DNA of 64,000 nucleotides. Origin: Ophioceras dolichostomum (Eukaryota > Ascomycota > Sordariomycetes > Magnaporthales > Ophioceraceae). The position numbers and the translations under genes are program-made. The notes under the pieces are model-generated. The model did no database searches, was not told the origin of the DNA, and saw nothing but the letters and a program-made list of their open reading frames with translations. This document shows positions 1 to 13,447 of the stretch, one piece after another; positions within the stretch are counted from its first letter, which is position 1; each line of letters opens with the position of its first letter. The stretch covers positions 62,001 to 126,000 of the forward strand of contig PYST01000069.1 of the NCBI GenBank assembly GCA_003049485.1. Reading direction: 5' to 3'.

Positions 1-135
1 CGCTCGCTTACGCCGCAGGACCGCCTGGGGAACGTCGACGACCTCAACGGCCTCTGCGTCTTCCTCGCCAGCGACGCCAGCGGCTTCATGACCGGCTCCA
101 ACGTCATCATCGATGGCGGGTACACCTGCTACTAG
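1..135 (+). CDS. Short-chain dehydrogenase/reductase, C-terminal end (partial)
   Basis: This is the last 44 codons and stop of a gene that begins before the window. The reading frame is open from base 1 and ends in TAG at 133-135. The protein end shows the classical SDR C-terminal signature: a stretch reading VFLASDASGFMTGSNVIIDGG followed by YTCY. In classical SDRs this segment (T-G-x-x-x-x-x-D-G-G) lines the substrate pocket and C-terminal helix/strand. Such ends are common in fungal NADP(H)-dependent polyol or sorbose/xylulose reductases and in many secondary-metabolite SDRs. The catalytic YxxxK and the Rossmann GxxxGxG lie outside the window, so the substrate cannot be assigned. The SDR family call is firm; the subfamily is unknown. 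Confidence 0.8.
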   Translation, partial: RSLTPQDRLGNVDDLNGLCVFLASDASGFMTGSNVIIDGGYTCY

Positions 136-3100
136 AGCGAGCAATCACCCAGCCCAACCTTACCAACACACTATGCACACACACCCACACACAAACGCCC
201 TTCCCCCAGTTTTTCACCTCATCATTTTTATTACCACCGCGATTTGAGGGGGACGACGATGTTTGTGATACCCAGGGACAAGGCGGGCTCCAATGAAGCC
301 CCATCCCGTTTGCGCAAACTCCCATCTCGGAATTGAAAAAGAGGAGATGGTCGAGAGCGGTTGAGATTTTTTAAGTTTATTGTAATGACACGGGAGGGAG
401 GGACGATGAACGATGACGCCCCCCCTCCCCGTGACAAGATCTTTTTCTCTCTTACTCTTCTCATTTCCTTGTTACCTAACGAACCAACGATTTTTTTTAA
501 TTCGTCTTCATCTCTGGCTTATTGATTCTTTTTCATCTTTCACCGGATTTGGTTACAAGGGGCATTATTGATGAGATATATCGCCAGAATCTCTGTAGTC
601 TTCTTTCTCTTTCCAGTTTTCGCATTGGGTGTTTTCAGAGAAGGAAAAATGGTACTTGCTTGCTTGCTTGCTTGCCTTGCCTTGCCTTGCAATGGCATAA
701 GGGGAATGCTTTTCGGTATTTTGGGAAGAATTTGATGTCAGAGAAGAAATTCATTGACACTTAAAGACAACTACACTGCTTTTAGCTGCTTGCTACCTTC
801 CGTTTTGCGCTTTGGCTGTCTTATTGCTGTGTCTTCGACGGAGAAGTTCAGAGTGGATAATAAGAATAGATCTAAGCGTTGTTAGAACCACGCACACACA
901 TCGTACGTACCTTGCTTGAGACCATCCCTCCTCCTCCTTCTCCTAGACAGCGCCCCGGCTCTTTCGTAGTTAGTGTTTCTGGCATTACCGGCGCCGGTTT
1001 TTCGTTGAGAGTCCATATGACATCAGTGGCTCTCTACGCCAACTTCCACCAACCTTAGCTTACAATAGGGGTCCGCGTTAAGACTCCACTCTCACGCCCC
1101 TTTCCACACCGACCGTTGACTTCTCCTCGCTTCTTGTTTTATTTCGCTCACCTCCGCGGACCCATCTATCTATCTGGCCGCCCACCTTCCTCCGGCCTGT
1201 TTCCACTCCCTCCTCCCCTGACGTGCTGGCCGCTTTGCTTTGACTGGCTGGATAGCTGCGTTCTCTACCCGCGTACCTACCACCGGACGCACGCCTCGCG
1301 ACTTGCCGGGGGACGCTAAACACCATCTGGTTAGCAGGCAGCCACGGCGTGGCACGGCATGCCACTAGGTACCTTAGCATCCCACACCGGTCCGTACGCC
1401 ATCAGACGCGGCCAAACGACGTCGGGAAACCTAAAAGCTTGAAAGGGGGGTGTACGTACGTACTTATGTATGTAGTGTAGTGTTCGCCGTGTGCCGTGGT
1501 ATGGTGCGAGAGATGAGGGAGGAGATTTAATCTACGGCTAGTGGTGTCCCTTCTTGACATAATTCCTAGATTGGTACCCTCGAGGTACCTAGGTAGGTAT
1601 TTAGCACCGGACGACTGCCCGTCCAAGAGTCAGGCACCGCGCGACAGGGCGTCTGACGGGCCCTTGTCCTGTCCATTTAGGCGATGCCTACTCCAGAAAC
1701 GAATCCTCCGATGCCCTCCCTGCCTATAGTCGCCGGAGGCTGAAAATGGTTCTGTCTGGGCACAGAACCCACGGAGGTGAATACCTCCCTATCTGCAGCT
1801 AGGCGATGGGCCTGTCGACCCAGATAGAAACCACGGCCCGGCAGCGGCGTCGTTCGATACGAGAATGTCGCGGCGCGCATGCCTGCCTGCTTCCTTGCTT
1901 CATCTACCTATCCTTCCCTTGCCGCCTCCACCTACCAGTCGGGAGTCTCTGATAACCAGTGAGGGCCAGCGGGAGAGCTACTCTGCGTTTCACGCCCTCG
2001 CCCGTATCCTAGACGGTTTTGAGGAAGGCTGCCAAGGTATACTTACGAAAACCTTTTTTGGTCTCTTTTTGGTGGAAATTCCCCCCCGAGACGGCGTAAG
2101 CCCTGGTTAAACGGTCAGCCAGCCAGCCAGCCAACCGGGTAGAGGGCGGAGCGGTGGACGGATAGCGAGCGGGTAGGTACCAGCTAGACCAGATACGAGG
2201 GCGGGAATTACGAAGTACTGTGAATATTCCGTCGGTGGCGCTTTGTGGACTGGTTAGGGGCGTTTTGCATGTGATCGATCGGCTGGTTGCCAGACACCGC
2301 TGACGTTGATTCGATCCCAAACCCTCGAGGACATCTGTCCCTTGAGAATTGGCTTTGGCACGATAACGAGCGAAGCAGGTCTGGTAGAGAGAGAAGGAGA
2401 AGGGCAATCGCATTTCCAATCTGACAAAGTCTCATTCCCCACCTCTCTTTCATCCCCCGTCAATCCGCGGAAGAAAGTTCCACTACAAAAAAGCGATGCT
2501 GGTTAATAAATCGGGCGGGATCGGCATCCGTGATGTGATGTTGAAAACACAACTCATCGGAGAGACAGGACGGGTGCTAGGATCAACGAGGAGGATTGAA
2601 CGGGACAAGAAGCGACCGAGACACATGTACGAAGAGTCTAGTCCGGGCTAATATGAGTTCCCCTCCTGTACAAGATAATAAGATTCGCTATTCCTATTTT
2701 TCCTATAAAGAGGACCGGTCAACCGCTGGTCGCCAACGACTGACACCATCCCGTCCGATCCCGTCACGTCCCCGTCTTCACGACCTTCCACTGCTTTCTC
2801 TGCATCTGTCACATCCCTCACGCAACCGCCATGTCGTTCCCCATCCGTCTGTCTGATAACACCCCTATCTCACCTTGTCGTCAGCTTCTTCCTCTGTAAA
2901 TGGACTAGGTACGGAACATGGAAAGAAATACGAAGGTGTTAGGAAGCCCGATCAAGGAAACAACAGACATTTTGAAATTGTGCATATGAAGGACCTTCAA
3001 AATGAAACACTACTGCCTGCTTTCCCTATGCAGTTATGCGAGAGATAGAGAGACAGATACGGATGATACCCATGTAGAGAGGAACATGGAAATTTGTACG

Positions 3101-4171
3101 GTACCTAGTAGGTAAGATGATAGATAGACGGATTTCCTTCCCTCTCTCTCCCCTTCCCCTACTCTGTTTCGGTTATAACAAGATAGAAAGGACGACAAGG
3201 AGAGAAAGAAAAAAAAAGAAAAAAAAGAAAAGAGAAACAAGTAATAAGGATAGAGCCGAGCCAGATTTCTTTTTCGGTATCTTTCGAAGACGATGGCAAA
3301 GATGTAAGGAGGAAGAAGCGAGGAAGCAAGCACGCAAGTAGCAAGAACGAGATTAAAAAAGATGGGAGCTAGAAACGAGAACAAAGGCAGGAAAAAAGAA
3401 TTTCTCGGGAACAAAAATTCGGCCCCCACCCATACAATTCGAGGGGTGATGCAAGGGGTGAGGTTTCCCTTCGTACTCGTGTGTGGGAGACTGTCTTTGT
3501 ACGGTGAGGTCGCCAGCCAACAATAATAGGGAAGAGGAAGGATAAAGTCCTCCTGGACTTGTGGTTGGTTGGTTAAGAATGATTTTTCTGAGAAAGGAAT
3601 GTCAAGTACTGTAGGGATGAGTCAGACGGGGCGGTCTTCTCTCAGTCCCAGCCAGCATCAACGGTATATGTGCAGTTTGTACATGCCACACCGACCAACA
3701 CACATAAAGGAAACTCGGTTGACGAGTTGGTTGGATGGTTGGGGCGATGAAAGAGATCGGTATGTGGGAAGGAGGTATGTGAGGAGGAAAGAGATTCCGC
3801 CACGGAACAAGGGAAGGGCAAAAAAATAGAAAATTCCGAAGACAGCCCTCGAACTACGTACGACCTATAACCCTTACTGGAGCGGAGGGGGCATTTGGAT
3901 AGACAGATAGATGGACATGAGACTGAGAGAAGAACAGTTTTGTTTTTCGTTCTTGGAAAATATGTCACCGAAAACCCCCAAAAAAATTTAATGGGAGAAA
4001 AAAAAAAGAGAACAAGATCAAAATGAGACAGACTCTCGAGTGTGGAAACGAGATAATAAAGAGATATCAGAAAACCACACGTGCCTGTCCCGCCCCTTTG
4101 CTTTACGAATGAGTATGAAGCGGTTGTTGCGGCCGTTGCTTCCTGGTCCAAGGTCTAGGCACGAGAGCACC
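136..4171. other. Gene-free region between SDR and Ste20 kinase
   Basis: About 4 kb holds the 3' flank of the SDR gene and the 3' flank of the minus-strand kinase. ORFs here are short, rich in Ser/Pro/Arg/Phe from CT- or GA-rich DNA, and show no family signature. The DNA contains purine/pyrimidine-skewed tracts (for example 3185-3245 and 4000-4020), CTTG runs near 655-690, and recurring GTAC/CTAGGTAGGT-type tetranucleotide tracts (1571-1605, 3100-3115). I see no tRNA, rRNA or transposon ends. Confidence 0.5.
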
Positions 4172-7100
4172 CTATTGCCCCTTGCGCGCCTTCTCCTGGG
4201 CTCTAGCCTCCCGTGCCGCCCTGACCAATGGCGATAGTTGAGAGAGGTCGACGCATTGGTTCATGAACTCGTGCTAGTAGGCAAAAACAACACAAAGTGT
4301 TAGTCATGGATGGGGCTTATTCACCCAACAGCTAAACCGTTGAGACCCAAGGAGACTGAAAAAAAAGAGACTCACCCTCAAAAGGTCATGTGCGCTCGCC
4401 CTCTTATCCGGATCAACCTTGAGCGCAAAGTACAGGAAATCCCTGAAGACGGCCGAGAGCTGCTCCTCATCCTTGATCGTTGGCGTCCCGTTGGTAGCGA
4501 TCAGCCAGAGGGCCCGGAGGGGCGACTCGGTCAAGTAGGGGGGCTCGCCCTCGATCATCTCGATGGCCATGATGCCGAGCGACCAGATGTCCACTTTGCG
4601 GCCGTACTCCTTGCGCGTGACGACTTCGGGGGCCATCCAATACGGCGTGCCGACCATCGTGGTGCGCTTATTTTGCGCTTCGTTGATAGTAGCACAGAAG
4701 CCGAAATCAGCTGTAGGAGGGGGAGAGGTTGAGCCGGAGGAGTCAGCTGGTGTTACACAGGCTAATTAGGTATGGGGCACGTACTCAGCTTGATGTTGCC
4801 CTCCATCGAGAGGAGGATGTTGTCAGACTTGATATCACGGTGGATTACCCCCTTGGAGTGCAGGTGCTGCAGCCCTAGCAAGGTCTCCCGACACACAGAA
4901 GCGATCTGGCCTTCGGTCATGATGTTGAAGGTGACAACGTCCGTAAGGCTGCCGCCCTCCATGAACTCCATGACGACCCACAGCTCGCCGCCGCAGAGGT
5001 AGCTGTCGATGAAGTTGACGATGTTGGGGTGCGAGCTGTCCTTCATGACCAAGATCTCGTTGATGATCAGGTCCTTCTTGGGCTGCTGCTCCAGGTTCAT
5101 CTGCTTGATCGCGACCAGCCGGTTGCTGCCCCTCTCGTGGCCCGTGTAGACACCGCCTGACGCGCCCTGCCCGATCTTGGTGAAGCTGCGGTAGATCTCG
5201 CGCGGGTCACCCTCGGAGCAAATGCGCTTGAGCTGCGCCACAACGTCGGCGCCCGTGCTCTGCCGGGGCCGGTGGCGTGGTCTCGCCCCGGGGACGGCGC
5301 CCATCTGTGGTTGCTGCTGGGGTTGTGGGGTGCGCTGGCTGTTGCCGTTCGTCGCCTCAGACGGCCGCGAGTACCCTTGGTGCTGCGACTGTGGAGGTGT
5401 AGGTTGCTGCGTCTGCGGTTGCCTTTTGCTCGGGGCGCGGCCAATCTGGCCAGTCATGGCGGCCTGCGCCTGTGCGAGGGCCTGCTCCTGCTGCTGTTGC
5501 AATAGCTGCTGCTGGTATGCCGCCTGCACTGCGGGGGATTGTTGCGCCGGCGCATACGGCGACGTTCCGTTTGCCCGCGAGTTCGACCTCGAGCGGTGTT
5601 CCTCGGGGAGCATCGGACTCGAGTCTTTTGGTGGCGGTTGGTAAGTGAGCGATGGCAGCTCATCTCCGGGTTGTGGCATACCGATTCCGGAGTCCTTTGC
5701 TGGATATGGCGGCTGCGGCGCGGCCCGCGTCGGTAGGCTGACGGGAGGTCTCGGCGCCGGCCTACTAGGCATCAGGTTCATATCCTTCGCGGAGAGTGAA
5801 CCCGGAGTCTTGTGAGGCACGGGCGGCGGCGACCTGGGATTCTCGAAACTGCCCTCATGGTTGACCTGGGGGAACCTCGGACTTGCCGGTGGGCTGATCA
5901 GAGGTGATATCGCCATGTACGTGGGCGGCAGCATGCCTGGTGATGGCATCGACGTCGTCGATGGCGTAGTCGCCAGTCCCGGCCTGGCATCGTGGAACTT
6001 CTCGAGCACCTGGTCCTCTTGAGGTTTTTCCGTCGTTTCCTTGTAAAATGTGATGACGTTCACGAGAGTCTCTGGGTTCTCCCTTCGCTCCTTTTCTGTG
6101 ATGCCGCTCTCGTTGATCAGACGTTGCCATTCCTTCGGCAAACCCTGTAGATTGAATGCGATATCGTTAGAAACGTCCAGACGAAATACTGTTTTGTGGG
6201 GTGAAGAGCACGAGCCGCGTAAACATGGCAAGGAACGAACAGGAACGAAACAGCGGAGAGAGTGAAGAAACAAGCATCCCCTCCTGGGGCAACGCAACAC
6301 GATGGGAGAAGGGAAAAGGAGGGGAGGGGGGATGAAATGGGACTCCGCTCATATCAACGACTCACCGTAAACTGCCCAGTACTACTATCATATCCCACAT
6401 GGGTGACATGTACAGGATTTTCAGGCGCAGAGATGAGTGGCTTCTTCGGGGTTCCGACCAAGCCTTGCACAAAGCCACTGAAGCCCGACTTCTTCCTCAG
6501 CACCCCAGGCTTCGGGTCCTTGCTCTCGTCTGAATACCTCTTCGTGCTGGGCAATTGCGTCTCGGTGGCCTTGAAGGCCGGTGACTTCTCGTTCATCGCG
6601 GCGGAGAAGCTGGCCGAGTGGCGGAGTGTAGGAGTAGTTCCCTGTGCCCTCTGGCTCGTGCCGGCAGAAAAGCCCGGAAGGGGAGAGGCGGGGGGCGGAG
6701 GGCGGTTGGGATGGGGAGGATGGGTGGAATGGGTGGGCGACGCCTTTGTGGCCTCGATGCGGTTGAGGATCGCAGTTCCGTCGAACGGGGCACCGATGAA
6801 CTCTAGCGACGACTTCGAGACGAGGGGCCGGTGATGCAAATGAGGCGGCTTTTGGCCGTGGCCGCCGTGGCCGTAGTGCTGGCTGTGGTTCGAGTGATTT
6901 TGACTCTGGTGGGGATCGTCGGAGTCGCGGTCCCGGGTCGCGTGGGGGTAGTGAGAGTGAGGGTGGTAAGGATACGCGGAGGCGGAGCCGAAGGTCGTGG
7001 CGGACGACGGCGACGAGACGGTTGCAAACTCGCCGCCGGGCAGGATGGGCGACGGATTGGAGCGAGCGGTCGATGGCAGATGCCTCGGTGACGAGTTGCT

Positions 7101-7316
7101 CGACGCGTTGGAAGTAGGCGTTCGGGCGGGTGGAGCGCTTGGAGCACGCCTGAGGCTTGTCGAGCTGCGTTTGCTCAGGAGTGATTGGGCGTCAATACGA
7201 CCATCGATGCTCAGCGACGAGCTGTGGTGGTGGTGCGAGGATGGCGGCTTCTTGACCAGTTTGCGCCGTTGCGAATTGCCGTTGAAAGTGTTGATGTTTT
7301 GGTTCTGCCCGTCCAT
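4172..7316 (-). CDS. STE20: Ste20/PAK-family serine/threonine protein kinase with CRIB domain
   Basis: Four exons fit: 6366-7316, 4785-6144, 4376-4710 and 4172-4273. The introns have GT-AG ends, and the total of 2748 nt gives 915 residues. A disordered N-terminus rich in Ser/Pro/His precedes a CRIB motif (about residues 297-330, ISAPxxPxHVxHVG, then GLPKEW) that binds GTP-Cdc42/Rac; the first splice junction falls inside it. A Gln/Pro-rich linker follows, then the kinase domain (about 628-880): GQGASGGVY glycine loop, VAIK lysine near 663, HRDIKSDN near 751, DFG at 772-774 (its preceding Thr is split by an intron), GTPYWMAPE near 791 and a C-terminal helix. There is no PH domain, which separates it from the Cla4 branch. 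It acts at the plasma membrane in Cdc42 polarity and MAP-kinase signalling. The start at 7316 is the first in-frame ATG. The family call is very safe. Confidence 0.92.
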
Positions 7317-10300
7317 GATCCGACCTAAAACTTGGGGGGAAATACCGAAAATACGGCAGAGAGCCGGTATCAGGAAGGTGGATTTAGGTGGGAGCTGCTT
7401 AGTAGGATGTGGTTTCTTGGGAGGGGGGTGAGGAGGAGGAGCGGGATGGTATGCTGGTCTGCTGGTGGTGGTGGGCTGTGGTGGGCGTGTCGACTGGTTC
7501 GACTGGAGAGCGCCCGCCGCTGGGCCAGTCTGTGTCTGGTTCCAGTCAGGGTTCCAGAGGGTGACGGGACTGGAGCGGCTGCTTGTTGGAACAGTGGACC
7601 GCGGACCGTGTGTGATGTCTAGTGGGAACTGGGCACTGAACTGAACTGGGAAGGGGAAGTATGGAAGTGGAAAATATTGCAGGCACTGGGGAAGCACTCC
7701 AGCGCACTTCCACCACGCAACCGCTGCAGCACGCACACAAACGCTACAACGCGTACCGGCGCACAAAGGCGTCTGGTGCAGCCGTAAGGGCCTGAAGGCG
7801 GGAGGGCGTGAAGGTCGACAGCAGCTAGCGGCTTGTTCTGTACGCCCGGCGGCATACAGTCCAGCAAGCGCAGCGAGGTTACTTGAAGATCTTGAAGATG
7901 TGCCAGACAAAAAATCGCCAGTCTGTACCGCACTGTGCGGATAAAAATCGCGTGTGGGGGGGGGGGGAGTCGGACGAAAAACCCCTCTTCGCACCAGCTG
8001 CTCCTGCTTGGTTGCTCGCCAATTGCTTGCTTGCGTGCTGGGAGTCCACTCTCCACAATCCACGGGCGGCTGGAAAGCCAACTAAATAAACTGCCCCTCT
8101 CAGCACCACTCTTTGTTCGGGGTTCTGGTGGTACTTAATCAAATAAGCTGCACCGCTGCTTGTGCTGGAGTGGTAAATTGATTGAGGTGGCAATGAGGGC
8201 GATGAGGAGATGTGTGGAAAGATGGAAAGGATGAATGGGATGTCCGTTGTTGTTGTTCTGTTTGTTGTTGTTGTTGTTGCTTCCTGCCTGATCGCTGGCT
8301 GGGTTGCTCCTGGCTTGCAGGACGTTGCTAGTCGGAATAAATTGAGTGCCGCCGCTTTTGAGTTGCTGCAGGTTCCAGTTGTCGAACACCACCACCGCAC
8401 ATTTGAAGATTGCACAAGGAAAATTGGAGGGTGGGAACTAGTGGTAGGAGCAATTGAGACGACAGAGTGGCGGACTTGGAGCTTGTTGCTTTGCTGTGCT
8501 TTACTTTTGAGAGCTTCGAGGCGAGGATTAATGGAAATAAATCTCAGCAGGTTTCCGCGGCACGTCAAGGATACATCCACCTGCCATCACCAATCACTGG
8601 TGGCCACCCTTCCAGCCAACCTAGCTTGCCAGCTTGGGCAGAAGCAATGTAACTGGGAGGGAAGTCCTAAGAATTCGCACGCCATTCTGGTGATGTACTA
8701 CTGTAAATGCCCAGCTGCGGACGATGCACTCAGATAGTCCGTCCGGAGGTACCCTCGACTGAGAAACAGTGCCCAATGTTCCCAATTCGCCCAATTCGCC
8801 CATCTTGGTCGCCCCGCCACCACTTTCGCCCCCCAGATGCCTTGCTGTCCCCAGGGATTCTAAGAAACGGTAGTAGGTGGATCCCTGCTCGGCAAGATGC
8901 ACTGTGCCACAGTCTTCCCTGTCCGTTCGAACTCTTCTCCCGTTTTCTTCAACACCTATCCATCAAGTTATGTACATACTAATTGACATTCTGTGAACCT
9001 GACCCTTGAAGTAAGTTGTCAAAACGACCCCTAGCCTGCTAGCATGCCTAGCTCGAAGCCCCTCAATCATCAGTCAGGAAGGACAAGGCATTAAGTTTCG
9101 TCCTCCGGATAGACACAAGACACATGTAAGTGCCGGGGGTCACCGTTCAAGCAGGATGTCGCGAGCACCCGACCTTGGGAATGCACGCCCAACGTGAGCT
9201 TAGAGACTTTTCCTCTAGGCTACTGTAGTAGATCGGCCCCGGCCCTCAGACTACGGAGTAAGTCGGCGCGTTGATCGGTTCGGCGTTGGGGTCTTATCTC
9301 GAGATGGGTGAGAGGGCTTTCAGTTCTAGGGGGGGCTTTGTGCGAAGGGTCCTCCTGTGTTTGGTGATGGTGGGGAAAGCGTGTCTTAGTTTGGGCGCCG
9401 TCTAGCCAGAGAAAAACGCCATGTCGGCTCTTCGACAACGGCAAGAACCACACAGACCCGTGTGCTAACGCCTGGCGAACGCTCTTGGACATCTGGTCAC
9501 AGAGGCTTGCGCTCCCCCGGCCCTTCGCCATCGTGTGCTTGCTTCTCTTGTAGTGGCGGCTTGATCCGTGCCCAATCGATCGTTCCTCTCATCAGGATTG
9601 GCCGTATGGTCCATATCATGCTTGCTCTCTCCGCGCTTCCGTACTTCTTAACCATCGGATCCGTGTGAGGACGTCGTTGTATGGAAGGATGCTCGACGGC
9701 ATCGCGGGGGCGGGACTGTGCACAATGTTTGGCGCGAGAGTCAGACGGGGATCTCCTAATCTCCTCCTTGCCCTGAGCTGTGTTCCATACGGAAGATCTG
9801 GTTCTTCATGATGCCTGCTGCCCCGTCGCCCCCAATGTACCAAGGATTTTCACGGCATCCATCGCGCTGAATTCCTTCCGCCTTTTCTCAGCTGGCAGGA
9901 CGTGAAGACATCTCAGATCACGGGGGCTTAAGCGCCGGAGAGGGTGCGAAGATACTTCTTGCAACAAACACTGAGCTTCTGAGCAAGGATGACGAATGAG
10001 AAGTGGAGGGCAGGGCCAACACCAAACAATGGGTGGCGCTTCTGTGGAGGGAGGACCACCTAATGTGTACGTAAAACGCCAGACCTTTCTTGGGCGAGCG
10101 AGGCGAGGCGAGCTCGAGGGGGCATGGCCTCGACGACATCCCAGAAGCCAGAAGCACCCGGCAGACTGGCCGGATGGCAAGCTGGAGGGCTGGTGTGCTG
10201 ACGACCCCGATCGAGACTGCGAGGCATTGCCGAAAACAGGGAAACGGGGCAGGATGATCTCAACTTGGCACTACTATCATCATTATCACAACCAGCACTC

Positions 10301-13300
10301 ACCCACCAGACTAGCAGGCTTACAAGGCTTGCAAGGGACGAGAACTTGATGCTCTCTTGGTCCTCCCCACCTTCGATTTCTACTTCGAAGAGCTGCGATG
10401 ACGGCGCTGATCTTTGCGCCGTCAGACAGCGTGTCATCCGTCGTGCCCATGCCCGTCAGTTTCTTAATTCTTCATCTGTTGGCGAGCCGTATCTCCGAAT
10501 TTGAAGGCCAAAACAAGTACTGAGGCACACAGGCACCAATCTCCAAGAATCAGAATCCCAATCCTGGCACTGTGTACGGCGACTGTGTACCTTCGCCTTC
10601 ACTTCGTGGGTCCTGTCCCGCATCATGAATTGCAGGGCTGCGTGGACGTGTCGTGCTTGGACCCTTGATGGAGGTCTGCAATGTTTCTTTTTATCACGAC
10701 CAAGTTTATGCGCTTCTATCACGTCTAGATGTTCGGCTTTCGAGAGAGATATGTTTGGATACACATATGCCACGGAAGTTCGCCGTTTCGGTCGGCCCTC
10801 CAATGGAAGTATCCAAATGTACGTAAATCTGCCTCGATGTAGCTCTTCGGTCATGAGAGGCGGACGGACTGTTAATTGTGTTGACACCCTCCTCCTCCTC
10901 CTCTAGTCCAGTCCGCCGGTGCCCAAGAGGATGGCAACTCAATATCCGAATTATGCCAAAACAAATTGGCTGCATGCAGCGATACAAAATGCCAGCTTTC
11001 TTCCTCATCACCCAAGACACATTGTGCCGACAGCCTACCCGCCTCAGGCACTCTCGCTCTCGCTGCCGCCCCGCGCCTCTCTCAACTGACCATTAGAACT
11101 ACCACCCAGTCCTGTGCAGAGTGGTACAGAGTGCAGAGCACGCTACCTAGTATACCAGCATCTCCCAGAAATCTCAGGTGCCTCCTCGATTGAGGCATTG
11201 CTGTTCAGAAACCACGGGAACTCTGCATCCGGACTGTGGAGAGAGCTTGGATGGCGGCAGGGGACCCAGGTATCCCAATCCAATCCCTTCTTTCATCTAA
11301 AAATTTCTCGTGAAAATTAGAAAATGACCTCGCTGATAGTATTCACTGTTAGTCAATCGGCTTGGGACAGCACCAAATTCTTAACAGATAGTATCTTACT
11401 CCAAGTTCACTACCCCGCGTCGCGCCGGATGTCACCAATGATGGTAGAGACCATCGATCCTCCGGGCAGCTCCAGGTCATCGACGGGACCGTCCCAAGTC
11501 CGCCCTCACACAGTCTTTCCATCCATTCTTTCTCCAGTGCGTGCTTGCTTGCTTCCTTCACGGTAACCCTGACGCGTTTCTGTGCCCCCTTCGCCGCTCC
11601 GAAACAACTTGACGACCCCCAATCTTAAAAAAAAAAAGCATTCCCTGTCGAAATTTTCTCACCATGTCCAACAGCTTCGTTCATTTTTGTGTTCCTCCGG
11701 GTTTCTCGTCAGCTTCTGCACCGATGGCTGTTGCTTGAGCCAATGCCAGCTCTCGAGCGGGGCTAACACCCCGTCCTGAGACGGTTTTCCTGCCCATGAG
11801 AAACAGGCCAGACTCAGGAACGAGCAAGCCACCATCATCACGGAGCGAGCTGAGTTGCTTCCTCTTTTCCCTCCCCCTTTCCCTGCGTGATAAGCTATGA
11901 AGTGCAGTGTGAGTATGGGAAAGAGCCCAACCTACTACAGGTATCCAAGGAACGACCAAAACCTACCATTACGGTACACTCGCCGTGGGGCACTGATGTG
12001 CGTATAAGCCCACACCACGCAAACCACAGGCACAGCAAAAGCACATCGCTGCGCAGCGCGTCCGTCCTGCAGACACAGAGGAGACCGGTTCATCATATTC
12101 TTCCCGATCGATCTTCAATAAGGTTCTCTAGACGAGAGTGAGAGGACGAATCAACTGCATCCGCATCGGAAGGGACTTATTTTCTTCTACAACGTCGCTC
12201 CTGTGCACCGTGAGATTCCAGAGTGCAGCGAGGGGTCCTCGTCTCAATGGCGCTAGGTACAGAGAGGCGGAAAATCAGGTGACGATGCTTCGATCCCTTC
12301 TCTCCTTTCAGAGTGGAAAAGAGATGAGAATCTTGTGAAAGTCTCCTGTTTGTTCAAGGGAAGTTCACGGATCCTTGCAGCCAATTTTTTCCCTCTTTTT
12401 TTCCCCCTCTCTCTTCCCTTTGTCCTCCTAATTTCTAATGGTGTGATGGTGGTTGGCGTGAAAGGGTTTGTTGGTGTGTTGTTCGTCACAAGCCAAGTTT
12501 GCCTGCCAACATATGGCCCAGCCAGACTTCCACCGAGCCGTTCGTGGTTCCTGGGTTTGTGAGCCATCTTTATTTTTGCGCTTCTCATTGTCGCGTGTGC
12601 TGCTTCAGAGCTTTGCTCAACTACTTATTCGTTCGCATTCCGGCGATATGATCATGGCAGTCATGTTGTGGGCCCGCCTCTACCTTTGTAAGTTGTGTCA
12701 CTTCGCATCTTAGAGACTGCTGTACCGTAGCAGTTGCGAGATGCGAGGTTCGTCCGGGCTTTTTTTTCTCATTTTGTTCTCTCCATGTTACCCTCCCTCG
12801 ACGCCACAGATCTCGTGGGTTTTATTTTCAGTCGCCCAACCTTTCCCTATCGCTGTTCCTGCTGGCTTGTTCCTGCTTGTTCCTGCTTGATGAGTGGCGT
12901 TGCCCCTGCATTTACCTCGTGGAGATGAGATGAGGGATTCTCCTCGGATCGCACTCAGCAGCATCATCATCACCATCGGCAGAAACAGCAGTGGCAGCAG
13001 TGGGACGCAGCAAGCAGCACAAGAGCGGCGGGGGTGGTGGCTCTGCAAGGAAGCGTCGTACGGAATGCGCTCACTCCCGAGACCTTTGATACGACGGGAG
13101 ACGGGCTTCCACCGTTTTCTGCTTCTCGCTGGTTGGGGGGTCGCACGCAGCAGTGCAAGAGTGCGGCCAACTTTATACCGCCGCTCGTGGACCGAAACGG
13201 GAGCCACACCCCGAACCAATCACTCATCTTCGTGGCCGCCTCCGTCACCTCCGCCGCCGCCACCAACAGATCTCGGACTCACAGGCCACAGAGAGATAGA

Positions 13301-13301
13301 G

Positions 13302-13390
<89 letters not shown>

Positions 13391-13391
13391 N

Positions 13392-13447
<56 letters not shown>

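Noticed and set aside
3034..3429. Hydrophobic, Phe/Leu/Ser-rich minus-strand ORF
   Set aside because: It results from a purine-rich plus strand; no start context or homology pattern supports a real membrane protein.
4172..7316. Cla4-type PAK
   Set aside because: Cla4 orthologues have a PH domain before CRIB; none is present here.
7879..8580. 233-codon minus-strand ORF upstream of STE20
   Set aside because: Composition is Ser/Thr/Asn-rich from CT/GTT repeats, it has no domain and it lies in the probable leader/promoter of the kinase.
10456..10887. 143-codon minus-strand ORF
   Set aside because: No family signature, no supporting splice context and an opposing ORF overlaps it.
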